The position numbers and the translations under genes were made by a program. The notes beneath the pieces were generated by a model, which was not told the DNA's origin, searched no databases, and saw nothing but the letters and a program-made list of their open reading frames with translations. A DNA stretch of 52,719 nt from an uncultured Alphaproteobacteria bacterium (lineage in GTDB: Bacteria; Pseudomonadota; Alphaproteobacteria; HIMB59): positions 1 to 52,719 of the forward strand of contig CABYRL010000008.1 in assembly GCA_902521465.1 (NCBI GenBank), written 5' to 3'. This document shows, piece after piece, positions 31,572-39,718 of this stretch (position 1 is the stretch's first letter; every line of letters begins with the position of its first letter).

Positions 31572-32294
31572 ATGGCCGAACATCCGCTCACTAAATTTAT
31601 ACCTAATTTAATTACATTAATGTCACTCATTGCAGGTATTTCCTCAATAAAGTTCTCAATTCAAAGTAATTTTAAAATTGCTGTGCTTATGATAATGCTA
31701 GCAGCCTTCTTCGATTTCTTTGATGGATGGATGGCTAGAAAATTAAAAAAATCATCCCAATTTGGAGCTGAATTAGACTCTTTATCAGATTTTATTAGTT
31801 TTGGATTAGCCCCATCTTTACTTATAAATTTAAGTTTCACTAATGAGCTTGGTAGAATTGGTTGGGTTATAAGTCTTTTTTACATTATTTGTGCAGCCCT
31901 TAGACTTGCTCGTTTCAATATTGAAAATATGAGAGAGCAAAGCAAACTATTTTATGGCATACCCTCACCAGCTGCTGCAGGTATTATAATGATCCCGCTT
32001 TATCTAAATTTTATTGAACAAATACAATTTACTATCAACTATCCTATTGTAAGTGTATTTTTAATTATATTTGCGGGCGCTATGATGATTAGTAGAGTTC
32101 CGACTCCTTCTGTAAAAAATCTAAAAGTAAAAACTCTATATTTTAGACTAATGATAATTTTTGCAGTTATTATTTTAATATTTTTAATAAGTTATTTTTG
32201 GCAAACAACTCTTTTAGTTGCTCTTAGTTATTTATTATTCTCTTTATTGAGTTTGTTTACCTACTTTATTAAATTTTTTAGAGGAGTTAGTTAA
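31572..32294 (+). CDS. pssA: CDP-diacylglycerol-serine O-phosphatidyltransferase
   Basis: This integral membrane enzyme makes phosphatidylserine from CDP-diacylglycerol and serine. The CDP-alcohol phosphotransferase motif is visible as FDGWMARKLKKSSQFGAELD followed by SLSD (about residues 48-72), with the four expected Asp residues. The rest is mostly hydrophobic with about six to eight membrane helices; the 240-aa length matches type II PssA. The final 51 bases overlap the 3' end of the convergent RND pump gene, the longest overlap in the window. Confidence 0.94.
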   Translation: MAEHPLTKFIPNLITLMSLIAGISSIKFSIQSNFKIAVLMIMLAAFFDFFDGWMARKLKKSSQFGAELDSLSDFISFGLAPSLLINLSFTNELGRIGWVISLFYIICAALRLARFNIENMREQSKLFYGIPSPAAAGIIMIPLYLNFIEQIQFTINYPIVSVFLIIFAGAMMISRVPTPSVKNLKVKTLYFRLMIIFAVIILIFLISYFWQTTLLVALSYLLFSLLSLFTYFIKFFRGVS

Positions 32295-35200
32295 GTATTT
32301 TGATTTAAGCATCAAAGCTGATGGAGTCACAAGTAAAGTCAATAGAGTAGAAAAAAGTAATCCAAAAACAATTGCCCTCGATAAATCTACCCACCACTGA
32401 GTGTCAGGAGAGTTATAGCTATATTCAAAGTTTACAAAATCAATATTTAATTTTAAAGCCATGGGAAGCAAACCAAGTACCGTAGTAGTTGTTGTCAATA
32501 AAACAGGTCTCAATCTTTGTGCCCCAGTCATTAAAATCGCCTCTCTAGCATCATTTGTCTTTCTTATTAATCTATCAAAGGTATCAATTAAAACTATATT
32601 ATTGTTTACAACTATGCCTGCTAAAGAGATGACACCTATACCGCTCATGACAATTCCAAATGGTTGTTTTGTAATTAATAACCCTAAAACAACACCCACC
32701 GTTGACATAATTACAGCAAAAAGAATTAACAAGGTGCTACTAAAACTATTAAATTGGGTCAAAAGAATTAAACCCATTAAAAATACTGCTATCAAAAAAG
32801 CTTTTTGAAGAAAAGCTTTAGACTTCTGTTGACTTTCATCCTCCCCCTTAAATTCTATTTTTACTCTAGGATCAATATTTGCAGAATTAAATTCAGGAAT
32901 ATCTAAACCAAAGTTGTTTGGAATATTGAATTTTTCAATTCCAAGCCAATGTTTAATAAGTCTGACATAAGCATCAGTTTGATAAAATCTAGTTACATCT
33001 GATTTAATTGTTTCAATTCTATTCTGTTCTACTCTGGTCAAATTTCCTGTCTCTTGATTGGTTTCAATTTTAGTAAAATTTGAAATTGGTACATAGCCTG
33101 AAGATGTTGGTATCTTAATATTGTCTAATTGATCGATAGTTCTTTGTTCTTTTGGCAATCGAAGGTATATGGGTATAGATTCATCACTATCATCGGGCCT
33201 AAATTCACTCAATTTTAGCCCACTTGTAAGAAGTTTTATGGTGTTACCTATTATTGAAATACTTGCACCATATTTTGCAGCCTCTTCTCTATCAACATAA
33301 AGCTCATATTCAATACTAGGAGAGGGTAGAGATGTTTCCAAATCTTTTAAACCAGATATGGTTGATAGATATTTCTCAATTCTTTTAAGTTCTTGAACTG
33401 TGATTTTAGGATCGGAGGAAGTTAAATTGATTTCAATGGGCTTCCCTCTAGGAGGTCCTGCTCTTAAAGTTCTTGTTTCAACTTTAATACCGGGAATAAC
33501 TGAAGTTTCCTTTCTTATTTCCGAAATTATTGTGTCTGCTTTTCTTCTTTTATCCCAATCTTTGAATTCTATATCTATAAATCCTATAATATCAGGAGAG
33601 CTCTCTTGTCTATTTTCAACATTTCCAGATGTTGTATAAATAGACTCAAATTCATTATTTTTTTGTTGTAAATTTAATACCTGTGACTCTACTTTTGAAA
33701 CTAGTCTATCTTTTTCTAGAACTGAGAGATTGCCTGTAGCATAAATAATTACTTTAGTATTCTCTGCTTCAACTGAAGGAAAAAAAGTAACTCCCTTACC
33801 AAACTTTCCATATGCACCATAGATACCAACTAACAATATAAAAGAGAGAAAAACTATTTTTATAGGATTATTTATACAGAGCCTCAAAATAAAAAGGTAC
33901 ATTTTAGTAAAAAAACCTACTTTTTCTAAATCAGTTAAGTCTTCGTCATCATCAGCATTTATTCTAGGGATAATCATTTTCTGAAAAAAACCTTTATTTT
34001 TTATATACCTAAAAGCAAAAAACAAAATGACACCAATTGAAATTGTTGTTACGGCTTTTGCACCCATATTTATGTAGCTATCAAATTCTAGTTGAGATAA
34101 AAAATTAAATGCAACAAAATTAATAATACCAAATAAAATTAAAGGTATAATAAAGAAGAAAAAAAGATTTTTAATTTTATACGCCTGAGTTCCAATTATA
34201 GGAATAACTATCAATGCCATAGCTAAACTTGAACCTAAAACAGATATTACTGTTATTGGTATATATTTCATAAAACCACCAGTTGTGCCTGGCCAAAATA
34301 ACAGAGGGATAAATGCTGCTATAGTGGTAAAAGTTGAAGCCATGATTGGGAGGGACATTCTTGATGCAGCCTTGATATATGACTCTGCTAACCCCATGCC
34401 CTCTTGTATTTTTCTTTGGGCATATTCAACTACAACCACAGCCCCATCGACAAGTAGCCCAACTGAGAGAATTAATCCAAACAAAACAACCATATTGATC
34501 GTAAAACCGAGTGAATAAAGGATTAAAATAGATGATAAAAAAGAACCCGGTACAGCTAAACCTACCAGTAAACTAGATCTTATTCCAAGAAAGATAACAA
34601 CTACACTCATAACAAGAATTATTGAAAAAATTACATTGTTTTGAAGATCTCCTAACATACTTTTTATATTTACAGACTCATCACCAGAAAAAGTTATGTT
34701 GACCTTTGAAGGAAGAATTTTTTGCTCTTCTTTAACCAACTGTTTTACTTGATCAACAGTCTCTACAATGTTTGCTCCAATTCTTTTAGATATCTCTAAA
34801 GTGAACGCAGATTTATTATTTAATCGAGCAAATTTTTCTGGATCTTTAAAAGTTCTTTTAAGTTGAGCAATATCTTTAAATTTAATTGTTTTTTTATCAT
34901 TTACCTTAATTGGTGTATTAAAAACATCATTTAGGCTTTCATATAAACCAGGAATTTTAATTACAAACCTTCCATCTCCTGTATCAAGATTTCCAGCAGA
35001 AACTATTTGGTTATTAGATCTTACAAAGTTCAATATTTCATTTAAATTTAATCCATAAGCTTCAATTTTATTCTGGTCAATGACAATGTCTAATTGCTCT
35101 TCTCTTTCACCACCAATATTTACTTCTAAAACATTTGGTAAAGATTGAATTTTATCTTTTAGGTCATTAGAAATCTTCTTTAACAAAAATTCAGATATAT

Positions 35201-35636
35201 CCCCACTAATAGATACAACAAGAATAGGGAATAAACTAATGTTTACCTCACTTACCTTGGGTTCATCTGCGTCATCAGGCAAGTCTGATTTTGCTCTATC
35301 AACTTGTTCTCTAGTATCTAAAAGTGCCTGATCAGGATCAAACCCAGCATCAAACTCTAATAAGACATTTCCACCACCTTGATAAGAAGTGCTAGTCATT
35401 TCTTTTTTTCCTTCGATATTTGAAACTTCATCTTCAACAGGTTTTATTAAAAGTTTTTCAGAGTCCTCCGGTGATATTCCTGTTAAACCAAGAGATACAT
35501 ATATATACGGCAAACTTACATCTGGCGATGACTCTTTAGGAATATTATTAAACACAAGTGATCCACTAACAATAACAAATAGAAAGATGGAAATTGTAGT
35601 TCTGTAGTATTGACTTGCTAAGTTAACCAAGCTCAT
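32244..35636 (-). CDS. RND family efflux transporter, inner-membrane pump (AcrB/HAE1-like)
   Basis: A proton-driven pump subunit of 1130 aa, longer than the usual 1020-1050. Order: TM1 (about 11-30), first periplasmic pore domain, TM2-TM6 (about 335-482, with GLILSVGLLVDGAVVVVEYAQRK holding the relay Asp in TM4), then an unusual part with two extra hydrophobic segments (about 491-513 and 527-545) and an acidic linker (ADDDEDLTDLE), TM7 (about 592-608), second periplasmic domain, and TM8-TM12 (GVISLAGIVVNNNIVLIDT). It starts 2 bases after the adaptor gene. No TolC-like channel gene is nearby. Substrate unknown. Confidence 0.93.
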   Translation of the reverse strand: MSLVNLASQYYRTTISIFLFVIVSGSLVFNNIPKESSPDVSLPYIYVSLGLTGISPEDSEKLLIKPVEDEVSNIEGKKEMTSTSYQGGGNVLLEFDAGFDPDQALLDTREQVDRAKSDLPDDADEPKVSEVNISLFPILVVSISGDISEFLLKKISNDLKDKIQSLPNVLEVNIGGEREEQLDIVIDQNKIEAYGLNLNEILNFVRSNNQIVSAGNLDTGDGRFVIKIPGLYESLNDVFNTPIKVNDKKTIKFKDIAQLKRTFKDPEKFARLNNKSAFTLEISKRIGANIVETVDQVKQLVKEEQKILPSKVNITFSGDESVNIKSMLGDLQNNVIFSIILVMSVVVIFLGIRSSLLVGLAVPGSFLSSILILYSLGFTINMVVLFGLILSVGLLVDGAVVVVEYAQRKIQEGMGLAESYIKAASRMSLPIMASTFTTIAAFIPLLFWPGTTGGFMKYIPITVISVLGSSLAMALIVIPIIGTQAYKIKNLFFFFIIPLILFGIINFVAFNFLSQLEFDSYINMGAKAVTTISIGVILFFAFRYIKNKGFFQKMIIPRINADDDEDLTDLEKVGFFTKMYLFILRLCINNPIKIVFLSFILLVGIYGAYGKFGKGVTFFPSVEAENTKVIIYATGNLSVLEKDRLVSKVESQVLNLQQKNNEFESIYTTSGNVENRQESSPDIIGFIDIEFKDWDKRRKADTIISEIRKETSVIPGIKVETRTLRAGPPRGKPIEINLTSSDPKITVQELKRIEKYLSTISGLKDLETSLPSPSIEYELYVDREEAAKYGASISIIGNTIKLLTSGLKLSEFRPDDSDESIPIYLRLPKEQRTIDQLDNIKIPTSSGYVPISNFTKIETNQETGNLTRVEQNRIETIKSDVTRFYQTDAYVRLIKHWLGIEKFNIPNNFGLDIPEFNSANIDPRVKIEFKGEDESQQKSKAFLQKAFLIAVFLMGLILLTQFNSFSSTLLILFAVIMSTVGVVLGLLITKQPFGIVMSGIGVISLAGIVVNNNIVLIDTFDRLIRKTNDAREAILMTGAQRLRPVLLTTTTTVLGLLPMALKLNIDFVNFEYSYNSPDTQWWVDLSRAIVFGLLFSTLLTLLVTPSALMLKSKYLTNSSKKFNKVGKQTQ

Positions 35637-35638
35637 GA

Positions 35639-36544
35639 TTAATTAAAATTGACTTTTTCTCCTGCAGACACGTATTGCTGTCCAACAATTATAATTTTTT
35701 CTTTTTGACTCAAGCCAGAGACCAACATGTAATCAGAGGTATCTTCTATAACGTTAATTTTTTTAAATTGCACGGTGTTATCAGATCCTATAACTTTTAC
35801 ACCTAACTCGCCTGAGTCTCCCAAAGCTAAAATTGAGGGAGAAATTTTATGCGCAAGAACATTTCCTTTAATTATAGAAATTATTGATGATAATCCATCT
35901 TTATATCTAAGATCTTTATTTTCAACTTTAACAACAATTTCAAAAGTTTTAGTCTCTGGATCCGAAATAGGAGAAATATAATCAATTGTGCCATTAACTT
36001 TTTCATCAAGAATTGTTACCTCAACTTTATTTTCCAAGGATATATCTAGAATTTCATTTTCATTAATATAACCAAAAATTTTTAATGAGCTTAAATCGAT
36101 AATTTCATAGACTTTTTCGCCAGGCATCACAAGCTCTCCAGCAATCTTATGACCATCTAAAAGCATTCCACCAAAAGGTGCAAAAAGAGCATATTTATCA
36201 AATTCACTTTGAGACAATAAATTTAATTTATATAAATCAGCGTTCGTTTTATAATCATCTAATTCAACTATATGCTGACCTTTTTTTATTTTAGAGCCTG
36301 CTTTGACCAACACTTTTTCTATAGTAGTCATCACTTCACTCTTAACTTTGATTCTCCTAAAAGCTTCAGTAGTTGAGCTAAAAACAATACTATCCTTTAT
36401 AGTTTGTGCAGAGGAGTCTATAACCTCAACAGAAAATAATTTTTCATCTGTTTCTTCTTTGCTTCCCCATTCTGATGAGTAACATAAAGAGCTTATAAGT
36501 GTTATGATTGATACAATAACTATTTTTTTTATGGTGGGTAACAT
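35639..36544 (-). CDS. RND efflux periplasmic adaptor (membrane fusion protein)
   Basis: The adaptor links the pump encoded downstream to an outer membrane channel. I take the ATG at 36544 (MLPTIKKIVIVSIITLISSLCYS), which starts a clear signal peptide; an in-frame ATG at 36586 would add 14 unlikely residues. The mature part has the lipoyl/barrel-sandwich pattern KVLVKAGSKIKKGQHIVELDDYK with a short hairpin, then FAPFGGMLLDGHKIAGELVMPGEKVYEIIDLS, and a beta-barrel (DISLENKVEVTILDEKV). The hairpin is much shorter than in AcrA. Length is 301 aa from this start. Confidence 0.88.
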   Translation of the reverse strand: MLPTIKKIVIVSIITLISSLCYSSEWGSKEETDEKLFSVEVIDSSAQTIKDSIVFSSTTEAFRRIKVKSEVMTTIEKVLVKAGSKIKKGQHIVELDDYKTNADLYKLNLLSQSEFDKYALFAPFGGMLLDGHKIAGELVMPGEKVYEIIDLSSLKIFGYINENEILDISLENKVEVTILDEKVNGTIDYISPISDPETKTFEIVVKVENKDLRYKDGLSSIISIIKGNVLAHKISPSILALGDSGELGVKVIGSDNTVQFKKINVIEDTSDYMLVSGLSQKEKIIIVGQQYVSAGEKVNFN

Positions 36545-36608
36545 GGATGTGTTTAAACCTACTAGAATATATGTAAACGAATACATATCAGATTATGAGT
36601 AAAATTAA

Positions 36609-37208
36609 ATGAAACAGTGGTATAAAACTAGAAAAAAAGACCCCTTTTACATAAAAGCAAAGAAAAATGACATTATTTCTAGAGCTTTTTACAAATTAGA
36701 AGAAATAGATAAAAAATATAATTTATTCAAAAGCGATAAAAAAATATTAGATGTTGGGTGTTCACCAGGCGGTTGGACACAATATATATTAAAAAAAAAC
36801 CCAAAAAATAAAATTGTGGGAATTGATATACTACCAACATCTCAGCTTATAGAGGGAAAATTCAAATATTATATGATGGACTTAAATCAGTATCAATTAA
36901 TTGACGAATTATTTAAAGTTAATAAATACACTTTTGACTCAATAATTTCAGATATCGCACCAAACACTAGTGGAAACCAATTTATAGATCAAACTAATAG
37001 TTATGATTTGAGTATGCTTTCAGCAAAATTTATTGAAAAATATTTAAATAAAGGTGGTAATTTTTTAGTAAAAAACTTTCAAGGTGAGGATACAGAAAAG
37101 TTATTTAAGTTTGTTAAAAATTTTTTTGACAAAACACAATATGTTAAACCAGCTGCATCAGATAAAAAATCAAAAGAAATTTATATCTTAGGTTTAGTAA
37201 AAAAATAA
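36609..37208 (+). CDS. rlmE: 23S rRNA (uridine-2'-O-)-methyltransferase
   Basis: The RlmE/FtsJ enzyme methylates U2552 of 23S rRNA late in 50S assembly. The SAM-binding site is LDVGCSPGGWTQYIL (about residues 46-60). The K-D-K-E catalytic set is visible: Lys in FYKLEEID, Asp in SDIAPNTSGN, Lys in NFLVKNFQGED, and Glu in KSKEIYILG. The 199-aa length fits. The ATG overlaps the stop of a five-codon open frame starting at 36595. The 3' end overlaps the convergent DUF2794 gene by 28 bases. Confidence 0.95.
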   Translation: MKQWYKTRKKDPFYIKAKKNDIISRAFYKLEEIDKKYNLFKSDKKILDVGCSPGGWTQYILKKNPKNKIVGIDILPTSQLIEGKFKYYMMDLNQYQLIDELFKVNKYTFDSIISDIAPNTSGNQFIDQTNSYDLSMLSAKFIEKYLNKGGNFLVKNFQGEDTEKLFKFVKNFFDKTQYVKPAASDKKSKEIYILGLVKK

Positions 37209-37507
37209 ATGTTTAACCAAGCATTCAATGAATTAAGAGTAGAAAAATTTTTCTTTTTGTCTCTGTATGTAATTTCGAAAATTTCTTTATCAAATTTTTT
37301 AGAGTAAATAATTTTAATAACTGGAAAAGAAAAATTTGATTTGTAAAAAGTAATTTTTGTCTTTTTGTAATTTGAGTCCTGAGTTTGGATTGAATAATTT
37401 CTCCATATATTTTTTGATAAACCATAAGAATAAGTATTAAGTATATATTGGAATGTTTTTTTTGGAATTGTGTCGATATAATTTTTATTTATGTTTAAAA
37501 TTTTCAA
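37181..37507 (-). CDS. DUF2794-like protein
   Basis: A 108-aa basic protein. The pattern FQYILNTYSYGLSKNIWRNYSI, then a strand with FYKSNFSFPVIKIIYSKK and a last helix SLNSLNAWLNIYF, matches the layout of DUF2794, a small alphaproteobacterial family (usual form: IL..YG..V..GEWRDYAID). The similarity is by eye and diverged. In other Alphaproteobacteria DUF2794 genes often neighbour a thioredoxin-fold gene, as here (divergent, 15 bases between starts). Function unknown. The stop lies inside rlmE. Confidence 0.55.
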   Translation of the reverse strand: MKILNINKNYIDTIPKKTFQYILNTYSYGLSKNIWRNYSIQTQDSNYKKTKITFYKSNFSFPVIKIIYSKKFDKEIFEITYRDKKKNFSTLNSLNAWLNIYFFTKPKI

Positions 37508-37522
37508 TATATATTATGTTAA

Positions 37523-38071
37523 ATGGTACTTTTAAATTCTTCAAGCTGTAATTTTGATTGGCAACCTAATAATTTTCACTTTATTAACTTAAATGGAGAA
37601 AAAGGGTCTTTTTATGAATCTTTTGATACTAATGGTCTTTTAGTAATGTTTATTTGTAATCATTGTCCTTATGTTAGATCAATTGAAAGTAAGATTGCCA
37701 CTGAAACCAAAAAACTAAAAGATTTAAATGTAAATTCTATTGCTTTTATGTCGAACGATCAAAATTCATATGAAGAGGACCATAACAAATTTCTTTTAGA
37801 ACAAATATCTAGAGCTAAATTTGAATTCGAATATATAGTTGATTTCTCGCAATCAATAGCTAAAACATTTGAAGCTCAGTGTACTCCTGAGTTCTACTAT
37901 TTTAGGAATGATAAAAAACTCAAGTATAGAGGCAGGTTAGACTCCAATGGAAAAGATCCTTCTATGGGCAAACCAGAGCTTTATTCTGCAGTTGAAGAAA
38001 TTATTGCTAGGGGATATTGTTCAAGCCAACAATATCCAAGTATGGGATGCTCAATAAAATGGAAAAATTAA
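37523..38071 (+). CDS. Thioredoxin-fold redoxin family protein
   Basis: A 182-aa AhpC/TSA-like protein without signal peptide. Near residue 45 it has MFICNHCPYVRSIE, the active-site region of a subfamily that keeps one central Cys instead of CxxC; a second Cys follows in EAQCTPEFYYF, where the cis-Pro of the fold is expected. The C-terminus (YPSMGCSIKWKN) is the conserved tail of these proteins. A peroxidase or thiol-oxidoreductase role is likely, but the partner is unknown. It is divergent from the DUF2794-like gene and overlaps the next gene by 13 bases. Confidence 0.85.
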   Translation: MVLLNSSSCNFDWQPNNFHFINLNGEKGSFYESFDTNGLLVMFICNHCPYVRSIESKIATETKKLKDLNVNSIAFMSNDQNSYEEDHNKFLLEQISRAKFEFEYIVDFSQSIAKTFEAQCTPEFYYFRNDKKLKYRGRLDSNGKDPSMGKPELYSAVEEIIARGYCSSQQYPSMGCSIKWKN

Positions 38072-38544
38072 TAACAAAAAAAAATTTATCCTTATTAGGA
38101 ATTATATCATTTTTATTAGTTATATCTTTTTATTTCATTTTACAAAATAATACTAGAGATGATGAAAAATTATTCGATATTTTTTTGGCAGAGCTTTATA
38201 ATGAACAAAATTCAAATTTAGATGAAAAACTTTATTTTTTATCAAATTTAGATAATCCTAAAGTTTCATTTTTCAGCGATTTAAAATTAACCTCAATTGA
38301 AAATTTAGATCGATATAACAAAATTGATAAAGACATTATATTATTGAAAAAAGCTATAATTGACTTTGATAAAGAATTGATAAAATCTTTATCCCTAGAT
38401 AATAATTTTACTTTTAATGAAATTGCTAAAATATACTTTTATAATCTAGATATTAATAATTATAAATTTAGTGAGTCAGATAGAGATAATTTAAATAATT
38501 TTTTTATTAAAGCTATTGATAGATTATCAAATGAAAAATATTAA
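38059..38544 (+). CDS. Membrane-anchored protein, possible YfgM/TPR-like BamB neighbour
   Basis: I take the ATG at 38059 (MEKLITKKN...), which gives 161 aa with an N-terminal membrane anchor (about residues 11-28, LLGIISFLLVISFYFIL) and a helical Asp/Asn/Lys-rich periplasmic part. An upstream in-frame ATG at 38017 would lie deep inside the redoxin gene. No motif is strong. In other Alphaproteobacteria a TPR protein with one N-terminal membrane helix sits just before the BamB and Der genes, so this is probably its diverged counterpart. It overlaps the next gene by 14 bases. Confidence 0.6.
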   Translation: MEKLITKKNLSLLGIISFLLVISFYFILQNNTRDDEKLFDIFLAELYNEQNSNLDEKLYFLSNLDNPKVSFFSDLKLTSIENLDRYNKIDKDIILLKKAIIDFDKELIKSLSLDNNFTFNEIAKIYFYNLDINNYKFSESDRDNLNNFFIKAIDRLSNEKY

Positions 38545-39718
38545 ATTTTTAATTTTTCTCTTTGTTCTCTCATCATGTAATCAATATTTTGGATCGGTTG
38601 ATCCAGATTATAATCCTACAAATCAAGTTACTGAGATTTTTTCAAACACAAAAAATTACTCTCCTGTTTCTGATGTATATTTTGGAAATATTATTTTTCC
38701 CAAAACAACTAATCCATCATTAAGTATGAAAAATCTAAATATAGTAAAAGTCATTAATAGTGATAAAAATTCTATTGTTAATTTTCTTAATGATAAAATC
38801 ATAATAAGCAGAGATGAAAAAATTTATGTTATTGATGATAATAATGAAAATAATAAATTTGAATATATATTAAATTTAAATAAAGATGAAAAGGTGCATC
38901 ATATATTCAATTACAAAAATGAAATATATATATTAACAAATAGATCTCGTATATTTACTATCAATGGTCAAAATTTAAATCTTATAGCTGACTTTGACAT
39001 TTTTACAAACACAGCTCCATTAATTAACAATGAATTATTAATAATATTTAGTGTTTTTGACGAAATGTATGAAATAAATATAGATGATTTTTCTTTATCA
39101 AAAAAAGTTAGTTTTAGTTCAAAATCAAGCATATCTGTAAAATCAAATATTTTTGAAGACCAAGAATATTTATACTACCTTTATAATGCTGGAACTTTAA
39201 TTACTTTAGACAAAAGTAATTATAGCCATATCAAGAATTACATATTGGATGATCTTAATATTCTATCATCATTAGGAATTTTTAATGAACTTGTTGACGT
39301 TCCTTTTAATTATAATGAGTACTTGTATTTTTTGGATCGTTCCGGAAAAATATCAGTATTTAATCCCATTTCGTCAGATATACTTTGGGAGCTTGATATA
39401 AACGAGACTATTCTTAGTTACCTTTTTTCTGAAAGTGGATATTTGATACTAATGACTTTTGATAAAATTTTAATTTTATCAAATGATGGTAATATTATTA
39501 ACAAATACTATCATGAAAAAGAGTCCCCTATATTAGTTTTTAATATTCAAGAAAAAATTTATTTAATTTCAAATGAAGGTATTAGCAAATTAAATCTTAA
39601 TAAAAAAAAAGAAGAACAATTTTATAAAAATAAATTTACAAGTAATTTAGAAATTTACTATTATAAAAAAAATATATATCTAAAAGACAATAAAAGTCTT
39701 TTTAAATTAAGTGAATAA
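38531..39718 (+). CDS. BamB-like outer membrane lipoprotein (beta-propeller)
   Basis: From the ATG at 38531 the protein has a lipoprotein signal (MKNIKFLIFLFVLSSC, lipid-attached Cys at residue 16) and 395 aa. The rest is a chain of strand-rich repeats such as KIYVIDDNNENNKFEYILNL, YLYYLYNAGTLITLDKSN, LYFLDRSGKISVFNPISSDILWEL and ILSNDGNIINKYYHEK, fitting a PQQ-type propeller; DILWELDIN recalls the Trp motif of each blade. Together with der directly downstream (8-base overlap) this marks it as BamB, part of the BAM complex that inserts outer membrane proteins. The sequence is strongly diverged. Confidence 0.7.
   Translation: MKNIKFLIFLFVLSSCNQYFGSVDPDYNPTNQVTEIFSNTKNYSPVSDVYFGNIIFPKTTNPSLSMKNLNIVKVINSDKNSIVNFLNDKIIISRDEKIYVIDDNNENNKFEYILNLNKDEKVHHIFNYKNEIYILTNRSRIFTINGQNLNLIADFDIFTNTAPLINNELLIIFSVFDEMYEINIDDFSLSKKVSFSSKSSISVKSNIFEDQEYLYYLYNAGTLITLDKSNYSHIKNYILDDLNILSSLGIFNELVDVPFNYNEYLYFLDRSGKISVFNPISSDILWELDINETILSYLFSESGYLILMTFDKILILSNDGNIINKYYHEKESPILVFNIQEKIYLISNEGISKLNLNKKKEEQFYKNKFTSNLEIYYYKKNIYLKDNKSLFKLSE

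Noticed and set aside
36545-36586. Longer start of the RND adaptor at 36586
   Set aside because: The ATG at 36544 begins a standard signal peptide; the extra 14 residues would put polar and unrelated sequence before it.
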